This document shows positions 1 through 6,798 of a DNA stretch of 31,704 bases, one piece after another. The DNA comes from CAYJNO01 sp964371715 (lineage in GTDB: Bacteria > Bacillota_I > Bacilli_A > Erysipelotrichales > Erysipelotrichaceae). The notes beneath the pieces were generated by a model that was given only the letters and a program-made list of their open reading frames with translations, searched no databases and was not told where the DNA came from. Both the position numbers and the translations under genes were made by a program. Every line of letters starts with the position of its first letter. The first letter of the stretch is position 1. Where the stretch lies: positions 1 to 31,704 of the forward strand of contig CAYJNO010000022.1 in assembly GCA_964371715.1 (NCBI GenBank), in the 5' to 3' direction.

Positions 1-24
1 ATTGATATCTTTTTTTATTTTAAT

Positions 25-41
25 AGTTTTATTATCAAAGT
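25..41. promoter_or_regulatory. possible FabT-like operator upstream of fabD
   Basis: The 17-base stretch AGTTTTATTATCAAAGT differs at about two positions from the FabT operator as I remember it (AGTTTGANNATCAAATT), the MarR-type repressor site of fab genes. It lies just upstream of the -35 position of the putative fabD promoter, where a repressor could act. AT-rich DNA gives such matches by chance, and whether the genome encodes FabT cannot be seen here. Confidence 0.3.
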
Positions 42-62
42 ATTTATTTATTAGTATTAAAA

Positions 63-71
63 TGCTATACT
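63..71 (+). promoter_or_regulatory. extended -10 promoter for fabD
   Basis: TGCTATACT is an extended -10 element (TGn followed by TATACT at 66-71). The -35 position (about 43-48, TTTATT) is poor, as is usual for extended -10 promoters. Transcription would start near 78, leaving a short leader before the GGAGG site. The fab operon could instead continue from outside the window. Confidence 0.4.
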
Positions 72-105
72 TTTAAAGTGTAAATTATACATTATGGAGG
101 ACTTT

Positions 106-1053
106 ATGAAAATTGCATTTGTATTTCCAGGACAAGCAACCCAATTTATAGGTATGGGTAAAGAGATCTTTGAAAATTATAAAGAAGCAAAAGATGTATT
201 TAACTTTGCTAATGAAACATTAAATGAAAATATTAGTGATCTTTGTTTTAATGGGCCTGATGAAGAACTGTTAAAAACTAGTAACCAACAACCAGCTATT
301 CTAGCAACTGAAATGGCAATACTTCAAGTATTATTAGATAAGGGAATTAAACCAGATGCAGTTTGTGGATTTAGCTTAGGGGAATATGCTGCACTAGTAT
401 GTGCAAAAGTTATAAGTTTAAAAGATGCATTGCCATTAGTGCGAAAAAGAGGGTTATTTATTCAAGAGGCTGTTGAAGAAGGTGTAGGAAAAATGGCTCT
501 AATAAGTGGTTTAGATCATGAAGTAGTAGAAAATGTTTGTAAAGAAGCTTCAATAAAAGGTGTAGTAGAATGTAGTAATTATAATGCTCCAAAAAGTATT
601 GTAATCTCTGGGGAAAATGAAGCAGTAGATTATGCTATTAGTCTTTGCAAAGAACAAAGAGGAAGAGCAATACCTTTAAAAGTTAGTGCTCCATTCCATA
701 CTAGTTTAATAAAAACTGCTGGTACAAAATTAAAAGCAGAATTAGAACAAATTGAAATTAATGAGCCAATTTATCCATTCTATCCAAACGTAACTGGTAA
801 AGTATATTCTAAAGATGATTCAATAATTGATTTATTAGATTTACATGTTTCAAGTCCAGTTCGTTTTGAATCTAGCATCAATGAAATGCTAAAAGATGGA
901 ATAGATGTATTTGTAGAAATTGGTCCTGGAAAATCTGTTAATAATAATATAAGTAGAATTGTAAAAGCTTTAGATAAAGAAGTGCATTTATTTAATATTC
1001 AATCAACAAGCGAAGTAGAAGAGTTTTTAAAATTTATTGAAAGTAAGAATTAA
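106..1053 (+). CDS. fabD: malonyl-CoA:ACP transacylase FabD
   Basis: FabD moves malonyl from CoA to acyl carrier protein, making the elongation donor of cytoplasmic type II fatty acid synthesis. The 315-residue length is normal for the family. The N-terminus has the GQATQFIGMG motif, the nucleophile elbow GFSLGE puts the catalytic Ser at about residue 90, Arg of VRKRG is near 115, SAPFHTSL supplies the catalytic His near 198, and EIGPGKSV is close to the C-terminus. I chose ATG 106 rather than an in-frame ATG at 94, because GGAGG at 96-100 sits five bases before 106 and the upstream codons would run through it. The gene ends in its own terminator. No other fab gene follows, so any partners lie upstream of the window. 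Confidence 0.95.
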   Translation: MKIAFVFPGQATQFIGMGKEIFENYKEAKDVFNFANETLNENISDLCFNGPDEELLKTSNQQPAILATEMAILQVLLDKGIKPDAVCGFSLGEYAALVCAKVISLKDALPLVRKRGLFIQEAVEEGVGKMALISGLDHEVVENVCKEASIKGVVECSNYNAPKSIVISGENEAVDYAISLCKEQRGRAIPLKVSAPFHTSLIKTAGTKLKAELEQIEINEPIYPFYPNVTGKVYSKDDSIIDLLDLHVSSPVRFESSINEMLKDGIDVFVEIGPGKSVNNNISRIVKALDKEVHLFNIQSTSEVEEFLKFIESKN

Positions 1054-1067
1054 TTTCTTACTTTTTT
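1041..1067 (+). terminator. intrinsic terminator of fabD
   Basis: A perfect 9-bp stem (AAGTAAGAA at 1041-1049 with TTCTTACTT at 1055-1063) has a 5-base loop and runs into a T tract to 1067. The fabD stop codon lies in the loop, so the gene and terminator overlap. Confidence 0.8.
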
Positions 1068-1068
1068 A

Positions 1069-1077
1069 TGTTATAAT
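1069..1077 (+). promoter_or_regulatory. extended -10 promoter for the MATE gene
   Basis: TGTTATAAT is a perfect extended -10 placed directly after the fabD terminator, with the MATE ribosome site starting 13 bases downstream. No good -35 is visible. A terminator followed at once by a -10 suggests independent transcription of the exporter. Confidence 0.5.
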
Positions 1078-1098
1078 TATTTTCATTGTGGAGGGATT

Positions 1099-2457
1099 AT
1101 GAAAAAATTTATAGATAAGTATGTAGGTGATAAGGCATTTTACCTTAAAACATTTTCGGTTGGAATCCCATTAGCATTACAAATGTTACTAGCTAGTTGT
1201 ATGAGTATCATTGATACTATGATGGTTTCTTCTATAGGGATGGTTGGAGCTGTTGGTAATGCTAGTCAATTAATTACTTTAAATGATGGAATATCATGGG
1301 GGATATTAGCAGGTATTTCAATGTTTTCATCTCAGTTTTACGGTGGTAAACAAATACATAATTTAAAAAAAGCATTTGGATTAAATCTTATATTATCAAT
1401 ATCTATTAGTACATTTTGGATTATTATTACATATCTATTTGGAGAAGAGATACTTTATTTTTATTTACCTGATGAAACTGTTGTTTATTATAGTTTTCAA
1501 TATTTAAAGATTGCTATATTCTCAACAATGGCATTTGCAATCACTAATGCATTTAGTGCAATGTTTAGATCAATGCAAAATACTAAATTAGTATTGTTTG
1601 TTTCTATTTTTGGGATGATATCAAATGTATGTTTAAATGCATTATTTATTTATGTATTAGAATTTGGTGTTACAGGAGCTGCTTTAGGGACACTTATTAG
1701 CCAAATTTTAGTAACTACAATTTATATTGGTTATAGTATTAAAACTAAACAAGTATTTATGGGGTCGATTAAAGAAATTTTTGGAATAGATAAAGAATTT
1801 TATATGCCAATTGTAAAAAAAATGTTGCCATTAGTTTTAAATGAGACAGCATTTGGCTTTGGTATGACACTTTTTGTAAAGGCTTATGGCTATTTAGGTA
1901 GTGAAAGTATGGAAGCATACTATATCGCCAATCAAGTTTATATGTTATTCTTATTTATTGTTCATGGCTATGGTGGTGCAGTAACGATCTTAGTTGGTAC
2001 AAGACTTGGTGAAGGTCGTATTGAACAAGCTAAAAAAGAAAGTAATTATCAAATATTTTTAGGTGGAATTATTGGAAGTGTAATGATGTTTTTAATGTTT
2101 ACATGTTCAAGATATCTATTACCTTTATTTAGTGTTAAGTCTGATTTAATTGCAGATCTTGCAACAGGATTATTGATGTGTTTATCGATTAAAGTAATAT
2201 TAAGAATGTTTAATTTTGTTATGTTTTCAACTTTAAGAGCAGGTGGAGATTCAAAAGTATTAAGCTTTTTAGATGCTGGTATTATGTATTTGGTAGGAAT
2301 TCCATTAGCGTTTATTTCTGTGTTGTTTTTTGAGGTAAATAGTATTGTAATAGTTATTTTAATAGTACAAATTGAACAGCTTATTAGAATGATATTGACA
2401 ATGAGACGATATAAATCATATAAATGGTTGAATGATTTAACAAAGTTAGTTAAATAA
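1099..2457 (+). CDS. MATE family efflux transporter
   Basis: This 452-residue polytopic protein has the length and about 12 hydrophobic segments of MATE (MOP superfamily) exporters, which move cationic drugs or metabolites out of the cell using Na+ or H+ gradients. Family signatures include PLALQMLLASCMSIIDTMMVS at the N-terminus, GNASQLI, FRSMQNTKLVLFVSIFGM before the midpoint with VTGAALGTLISQ following, and a second-half repeat around TLRAGGDSKVL. GGAGGG precedes ATG 1099 by about five bases. The substrate cannot be read from sequence. The gene sits alone between the fabD terminator and the promoter at 2458. Confidence 0.9.
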   Translation: MKKFIDKYVGDKAFYLKTFSVGIPLALQMLLASCMSIIDTMMVSSIGMVGAVGNASQLITLNDGISWGILAGISMFSSQFYGGKQIHNLKKAFGLNLILSISISTFWIIITYLFGEEILYFYLPDETVVYYSFQYLKIAIFSTMAFAITNAFSAMFRSMQNTKLVLFVSIFGMISNVCLNALFIYVLEFGVTGAALGTLISQILVTTIYIGYSIKTKQVFMGSIKEIFGIDKEFYMPIVKKMLPLVLNETAFGFGMTLFVKAYGYLGSESMEAYYIANQVYMLFLFIVHGYGGAVTILVGTRLGEGRIEQAKKESNYQIFLGGIIGSVMMFLMFTCSRYLLPLFSVKSDLIADLATGLLMCLSIKVILRMFNFVMFSTLRAGGDSKVLSFLDAGIMYLVGIPLAFISVLFFEVNSIVIVILIVQIEQLIRMILTMRRYKSYKWLNDLTKLVK

Positions 2458-2485
2458 TTGACTTATGTATGTGATAGAATATAAT
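2458..2485 (+). promoter_or_regulatory. sigma-A promoter for the NusG-II/Gx/rimO operon
   Basis: TTGACT (2458-2463), a 16-base spacer and TATAAT (2480-2485) form a near-consensus housekeeping promoter starting immediately after the MATE stop codon. Transcription would begin near 2492, just before the GGAGAG ribosome site of the next gene. Confidence 0.75.
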
Positions 2486-2505
2486 TTAAGTTGGAGAGTT
2501 TTATT

Positions 2506-2853
2506 ATGAAGAAAAAAGAAATTATTATTGTATTAGGTATTTTAGTTGTTTGCATAATCAGCTATTTTGGTTTTAATATGCTTTATCAAAATGTTAATAG
2601 TGAAAATGTAACAGTTTACTATCGAGATGAGGTATTATTTAAAGTTGATTCTAATGTCGATGATTATATAGAGTTTGAAGGATCTTATGGTACTTTATAT
2701 CTAGAAGTTAAAGATGGTAGTTGGAGAATTACTAATGAAGAATGTCCAAACCACATATGCTCATCAATGGGGTGGCAAAATCATGATGATATCATTCCAA
2801 TCTTTTGTGAGCCTAATGAAATTTTAGTGGTGTCAGAAGATGAAGATGAGTAA
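2506..2853 (+). CDS. NusG domain II-containing membrane protein (EetA-like)
   Basis: A 115-residue protein with one N-terminal membrane helix (about residues 4-23) and an extracytoplasmic NusG-domain-II-type beta domain. The diagnostic block is near the C-terminus: CPNHICSSMGW followed by an IPIFCEPNEI strand, matching the family pattern CPxxxC...CxPNxL. It is not the transcription factor NusG. In Gram-positive flavin-based extracellular electron transfer, an NusG-II protein (EetA) pairs with an ECF-S-like membrane protein (EetB), and the next gene here is of that kind. ATG 2506 fits the GGAGAG site; the upstream in-frame TTG at 2491 contains that site. The stop overlaps the next start by 14 bases, indicating translational coupling. 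The electron-transfer role is inference. Confidence 0.75.
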   Translation: MKKKEIIIVLGILVVCIISYFGFNMLYQNVNSENVTVYYRDEVLFKVDSNVDDYIEFEGSYGTLYLEVKDGSWRITNEECPNHICSSMGWQNHDDIIPIFCEPNEILVVSEDEDE

Positions 2854-3334
2854 CACAAAAAAAATGACCATTGTTACAATGCTAGGAGCAATGGCCATTA
2901 TTTTAAATGTTGTTGAAGGAATGTTAATTCCACCAGTTGCATTTGGAATAAGACTTGGAATTGCTAATGTCATCGCATTAATTGCATTAGAAATGTTTGG
3001 AATCAAAGAAATGATAATTGTTAATACTTTAAGAATAACAATTGGCTCATTATTAAGAGGAGCGATATTTGGTTCAACATTTTGGGTATCAGCAGGTGGA
3101 GTTATATTAAGTAGTATTATATTAATTATATTATATAAATTAAAAGCTACTGTTATTTTTAAATCAATATTAAGCGCAGTTGCACATAGTGCAGGGCAAG
3201 TAATTATTGTAATATTTTTATATAATCAAGTTAGAATGGTTAGTGTGTTACCAGTATTAGTAGTGTCATCATTAATTACTGGTATCTTTACAGGTTATGT
3301 AAGTCAAATAGTATTAAAAAGAGTGAAGGTGTAG
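2840..3334 (+). CDS. Gx transporter family / heptaprenyl diphosphate synthase component I-like protein (EetB-like)
   Basis: A 164-residue integral membrane protein with about five or six helices. The start (AMAIILNVVEGMLIPP, then FGIRLGIANVIALIALEMFG) is typical of the Gx/Hpre_diP_synt_I family, an ECF-type S-component fold often labelled heptaprenyl diphosphate synthase component I. Family members are paired with NusG-II proteins and near quinone or flavin-transfer genes. No ECF ATPase or prenyl synthase is in the window, so the substrate (a quinone, prenyl or flavin precursor) is open. It overlaps the preceding gene; ATG 2846 is an equally possible start. Confidence 0.75.
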   Translation: MKMSNTKKMTIVTMLGAMAIILNVVEGMLIPPVAFGIRLGIANVIALIALEMFGIKEMIIVNTLRITIGSLLRGAIFGSTFWVSAGGVILSSIILIILYKLKATVIFKSILSAVAHSAGQVIIVIFLYNQVRMVSVLPVLVVSSLITGIFTGYVSQIVLKRVKV

Positions 3335-3337
3335 AAA

Positions 3338-4630
3338 ATGAAATTTGGTTTTGTATCGTTAGGCTGTTGTAAAAATTTAGTAGACAGCGAAAAAATAATG
3401 GGATTATTAGTATCTAATAATCATGAAATAGTAAATGACCCAAGTAGTGCAGATGTAATAATTGTAAATACTTGTGGTTTTATAGAAAGTGCAAAAGAAG
3501 AGTCTATTAATACAATTTTAGAAATGTCTGAGTATGGTAAAAGATTAATTGTTATGGGATGTATGGCGCAAAGATACCGCGATGAATTAGTAAAAGCTTT
3601 ACCAGAGATTGATTGTATTATTACTTTGGATGATTATGCAGAGTTAACAAAACATTTAAGTGAATTCTTAAATTTAAAGTTAGTAAATGAATATGGTAAA
3701 ACAAACAGAGTTTTAGCAACTAAACCATGGCTTGGATATTTAAAAATTGGCGATGGATGTTCTAATAATTGTACTTATTGTGCTATTCCTTTAATAAGAG
3801 GGAAATATCGTAGTTTTAAAATTGAAGATTTAGTTTTAGAAGCAAAAGGTTTAAAAGATAGTGGAGTTAAAGAGTTAGTAGTTATAGCTCAAGATACTAC
3901 AAAATATGGAATTGATTTATATGGTAAATTAGCATTATTAGACTTATTAAAAGAGCTTGAAAAATTAGATTTTAAATGGATTCGTGTTTTATATATGTAT
4001 CCTGATGAAATAACTGATGAACTTGTTACTGGGATGAAAGAGTTAAAATCAGTAATTCCATACTTTGATATTCCAGTTCAATATGGTAACGATGAAATTT
4101 TAAAATTAATGAATAGACGTGGTAGTGTTGAAAGTATAAAAAATACTGTAAAATTAATTAAAGATACATTTGAAATGCCAGTACTTAGAACTACTATTAT
4201 TGTAGGTTTCCCAAATGAAACTAGAGAACATTTTGATGATACATTAAAATTTGTTAAAGATATAAAATGGGATCGTTTAGGTGCGTTTACATATTCTAAA
4301 GAAGAAGATACAGCAGCATATAACATGGAAAATGAAGTAGATCAAGATATTAAAGATGCAAGATTAAAAGAATTAATGGATATTCAAGAAGAAATCGTTA
4401 TTGAAAACACATCAAAATTAATCGGTAAAACATTAGATGTTATTGTAGAAAATTATGATGGATTAACATCAAGATATCTTGGAAGAAGTATCTTTAGTGC
4501 ACCAGATGGCATTGATGGTGTAGTATTTATTAACAGTGAAGAAAAATTAGAAATAGGAGAATTTTATCCTGTTAAAATTAATAAGATTAGAAGACATGAT
4601 TTACTAGGGGAATATATCAAGGAGAACTAA
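3338..4630 (+). CDS. rimO: ribosomal protein uS12 methylthiotransferase RimO
   Basis: RimO is a radical-SAM enzyme with two 4Fe-4S clusters that adds a methylthio group to an Asp of ribosomal protein uS12. The 430 residues match the family. The N-terminal UPF0004 domain begins with SLGCCKNLVDSEKIMG, the RimO signature (usually SLGCPKN; here Pro is Cys), and NTCGF and MGCMAQ give the other two cluster cysteines. The radical-SAM motif CSNNCTYC (Cx3Cx2C) follows near residue 145, and a TRAM-like domain closes the C-terminus. The NLVDSE motif and lack of MiaB features favour RimO over MiaB. It starts 3 bases after the Gx gene and abuts the next gene, so it is in the operon from 2458. Confidence 0.93.
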   Translation: MKFGFVSLGCCKNLVDSEKIMGLLVSNNHEIVNDPSSADVIIVNTCGFIESAKEESINTILEMSEYGKRLIVMGCMAQRYRDELVKALPEIDCIITLDDYAELTKHLSEFLNLKLVNEYGKTNRVLATKPWLGYLKIGDGCSNNCTYCAIPLIRGKYRSFKIEDLVLEAKGLKDSGVKELVVIAQDTTKYGIDLYGKLALLDLLKELEKLDFKWIRVLYMYPDEITDELVTGMKELKSVIPYFDIPVQYGNDEILKLMNRRGSVESIKNTVKLIKDTFEMPVLRTTIIVGFPNETREHFDDTLKFVKDIKWDRLGAFTYSKEEDTAAYNMENEVDQDIKDARLKELMDIQEEIVIENTSKLIGKTLDVIVENYDGLTSRYLGRSIFSAPDGIDGVVFINSEEKLEIGEFYPVKINKIRRHDLLGEYIKEN

Positions 4631-5260
4631 ATGAAAGTTATACTACTTAATGGAAGTGCAAGAAAAAATGGTAATACAAATTATTCTTTAGAATATATGA
4701 GTAAAATGTTAAATGAGGCAGATATTGAAACTGAAATTGTTCATGTTGGATCATATAATGTAAAAGGATGTATAGGCTGTGGAGCCTGTTTTAAAGCTCG
4801 CAATAATAAATGTGTTGTCTTTGATGATGAAGTAAATGAAGTATTAGAAAAAATTAAAGAATGTGATGGCTTAGTTTTAGGCTCTCCAGTCTATTATGCT
4901 GGAATGAGTGGAGCTATGAAAAATTTCTTAGATCGTATGTTTTATGTAAATGGTGCTAATGGCAACCATTTAAGACATAAAGTAGGAGCAAGTGTTGTTG
5001 CAGTTAGAAGAATGGGTGGTATGCCAACATTAAATGGCTTAAATCATTATTTAACTTATTCAGAGATGGTATTAGCTACTTCAAATTATTGGAATGTAAC
5101 ATTTGGTAATCAAGCTGGAGATTTAAATGAAGATGTTGAAGGTAAACAGTTAATTGAAGTTTTAACTAATAATATGATTTGGTTACTAAAAACTGTTAAT
5201 GAATCTAAAGTTAAAAAGCCAGAAAAAGTAAAAAAAGCTTGGACTAATTTTATTAGATAG
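4631..5260 (+). CDS. flavodoxin family NAD(P)H-dependent oxidoreductase
   Basis: A 209-residue flavodoxin-fold protein of the NADPH-dependent FMN reductase / iron-sulfur flavoprotein type. The FMN phosphate loop LLNGSARKNGNTNYSLEYM is at residues 5-23, the cysteine motif CIGCGACFK is at about 47-55, and GSPVYYAGMSGAMKNFLDRM is the second flavin-contacting region. The cysteines resemble the CxxCxxC pattern of this family, which can be redox or metal sites. ATG follows the rimO stop with no gap. A flavin enzyme beside an EetA/EetB-like pair is suggestive but common by chance. The substrate is unknown. Confidence 0.85.
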   Translation: MKVILLNGSARKNGNTNYSLEYMSKMLNEADIETEIVHVGSYNVKGCIGCGACFKARNNKCVVFDDEVNEVLEKIKECDGLVLGSPVYYAGMSGAMKNFLDRMFYVNGANGNHLRHKVGASVVAVRRMGGMPTLNGLNHYLTYSEMVLATSNYWNVTFGNQAGDLNEDVEGKQLIEVLTNNMIWLLKTVNESKVKKPEKVKKAWTNFIR

Positions 5261-5266
5261 TATAAA
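5239..5266 (+). promoter_or_regulatory. promoter for the hisS-aspS T-box transcript
   Basis: TTGGAC (5239-5244), a 16-base spacer and TATAAA (5261-5266) lie across the end of the flavoprotein gene. The predicted start near 5273 places the whole T-box leader downstream. The -10 is off consensus, so confidence is moderate. Confidence 0.5.
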
Positions 5267-5274
5267 ATATAGTA

Positions 5275-5493
5275 AATGCAATGAAAAAGAATTAAATATA
5301 AATAAGTTTAAAGCGAAAAGAGAAATGGTGAGAGCTCTTAACTGATATTATATTTTATGACACTTTGGAGCAGTTATCTTGATAAGGGATAAACGGATAA
5401 TCTAACGTTATAGATAGAGGGACAGTTTATTAATAAACTGTAACTAAGGTGGTACCGCGAAATTTCGTCCTTAGATTATTAAGGACTTTTTTT
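5275..5493 (+). promoter_or_regulatory. T-box riboswitch of the hisS-aspS operon
   Basis: T-box leaders read uncharged tRNA and antiterminate aminoacyl-tRNA synthetase genes. Visible parts in order: AGAGA and the distal GGTGAGA loop of stem I (about 5319-5335), a specifier loop with GACAC at 5359-5363, and the T-box AAGGTGGTACCGCG at 5446-5459. The antiterminator pairs CTAAGG with CCTTAG. The competing terminator has GTCCTTA (5467-5473) with TAAGGAC (5480-5486) and a T run to 5493. GACAC contains both Asp GAC (5359-5361) and His CAC (5361-5363), matching the two genes downstream. The bulge is TGGT, so the variable base is U5453. Confidence 0.93.
5467..5493 (+). terminator. T-box-controlled terminator before hisS
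   Basis: A 7-bp stem, GTCCTTA with TAAGGAC, has a 6-base loop and is followed by TTTTTTT. It is the off-state structure of the T-box, mutually exclusive with the antiterminator that uses CCTTAG. Confidence 0.88.
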
Positions 5494-5511
5494 ATATAAA
5501 GGAGTGATAAA

Positions 5512-6798
5512 ATGGCGATTAATATACAAAATGTAAGAGGAACAAATGATATTTTAGTTGATGAAGCAAAAAAATGGCAAAAAGTAGAAAGTGTTATCAA
5601 ACAGTTTTGTTTACTATATGATTATAAGGAAATTAGAACACCAATTTTTGAAGATACAAAGGTCTTTAAAAGAGAAAATGATTCAAGTGATATGGTTAAT
5701 AAAGAAATGTATACTTTTAGTATTAATGGTAAAGATTCATTAACATTAAGACCAGAAGGTACAGCAAGTGTAATTAGAAGTTTTGTACAACATAAATTGT
5801 ATGGAAAAGAAGAGTTGCCTGCTAAATATTCTTATATGGGGCCAATGTTTAGATATGAAAGACCACAAAAAGGACGACAAAGACAATTCCACCAGTTTGG
5901 GATTGAAGCATTAGGGCCAAAAAGTCCATTAATGGATGCTGAAACTATTATCTTTGGATTTAGTATGCTAAAAGCATTAGGGATTGATAATATTGAGGTC
6001 TTAATTAATACTTTGGGAGATGATGAATCACGTGCAAATTATAAAGAGGCACTTAAAGCATACTTCAAACCATATTTAGGTGAACTATGTGGAGATTGTC
6101 AAAGAAGATTTGAACAAAATCCTTTAAGATTATTAGATTGTAAAGTTGATAGTCAACATGAATGCATGAAAAATGTAATTAAGATGGATGATTATATGAG
6201 TACGGAATCTAAAGATTATTTTAGTCAAGTATTAAGTGCACTTGATAGTCTAGAAATACCTTATAAAGTAGATTCTAAACTAGTAAGAGGTCTTGATTAT
6301 TATACTCATACTGTATTTGAAATAGTAAGTACATTAGAGGCTTCAGGTTCACAAGCAACTGTATTAGCAGGTGGACGTTATGATAATTTAGTTGAATACT
6401 TTAATGGACCACAAATAAGTGGAGTTGGATTTGCAATGGGGCTTGAAAGATTAATGATAATAATTGATGCTTTAAATATTGATTTAAATGAAACAACAGA
6501 CTTAGATTGCTATGTAATGACATTAGGTAATGTTGGAAGTGCAGGTCTGGGAATTACAACAATGTTGAGATCATTTGGTTATATTACAGATTTTAATCAA
6601 CAAGAAAGATCATTAAAGGCTCAATTTAAATCAGTAGATCGTAAAAAAGCTCGTTTCGCAATCATTGTTGGTGAAAGTGAATTAGAAAATAATGAAGTTG
6701 TTGTTAAAGATACATTAAATAAAACGCAAGAAAATATTAATATCGATGAATTAATTGATTACTTAGATAGTTTAAATGGAGGGAATGGACATGAATAG
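5512..6798 (+). CDS. hisS: histidine--tRNA ligase
   Basis: Class II synthetase charging tRNA-His in the cytoplasm; 428 residues, normal length. The N-terminal VRGTNDIL is a HisRS signature, class II motif 2 is FRYERPQKGRQRQFHQFGIE, the histidine-binding loops are LVRGLDYYTHTVFEI (HisA) and the AGGRYDNL block, and motif 3 is GVGFAMGLERL. The C-terminal anticodon-binding domain covers roughly the last 100 residues. AAAGGAGTG precedes ATG 5512. It is the first gene after the T-box and its end overlaps the aspS start by 8 bases, the standard hisS-aspS operon of Bacillota. Confidence 0.97.
   Translation: MAINIQNVRGTNDILVDEAKKWQKVESVIKQFCLLYDYKEIRTPIFEDTKVFKRENDSSDMVNKEMYTFSINGKDSLTLRPEGTASVIRSFVQHKLYGKEELPAKYSYMGPMFRYERPQKGRQRQFHQFGIEALGPKSPLMDAETIIFGFSMLKALGIDNIEVLINTLGDDESRANYKEALKAYFKPYLGELCGDCQRRFEQNPLRLLDCKVDSQHECMKNVIKMDDYMSTESKDYFSQVLSALDSLEIPYKVDSKLVRGLDYYTHTVFEIVSTLEASGSQATVLAGGRYDNLVEYFNGPQISGVGFAMGLERLMIIIDALNIDLNETTDLDCYVMTLGNVGSAGLGITTMLRSFGYITDFNQQERSLKAQFKSVDRKKARFAIIVGESELENNEVVVKDTLNKTQENINIDELIDYLDSLNGGNGHE

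Noticed and set aside
1..105. Possible end of an upstream gene at the window edge
   Set aside because: No reading frame or motif is visible in the first 93 bases; the T-rich stretch at 8-20 may be the tail of an upstream terminator but the stem is outside the window.
3338..3380. Cys replacing Pro in the RimO motif SLGCPKN, perhaps a new cluster ligand
   Set aside because: The three expected N-terminal cysteines and the radical-SAM trio are all present, so the extra Cys is more simply a tolerated substitution.
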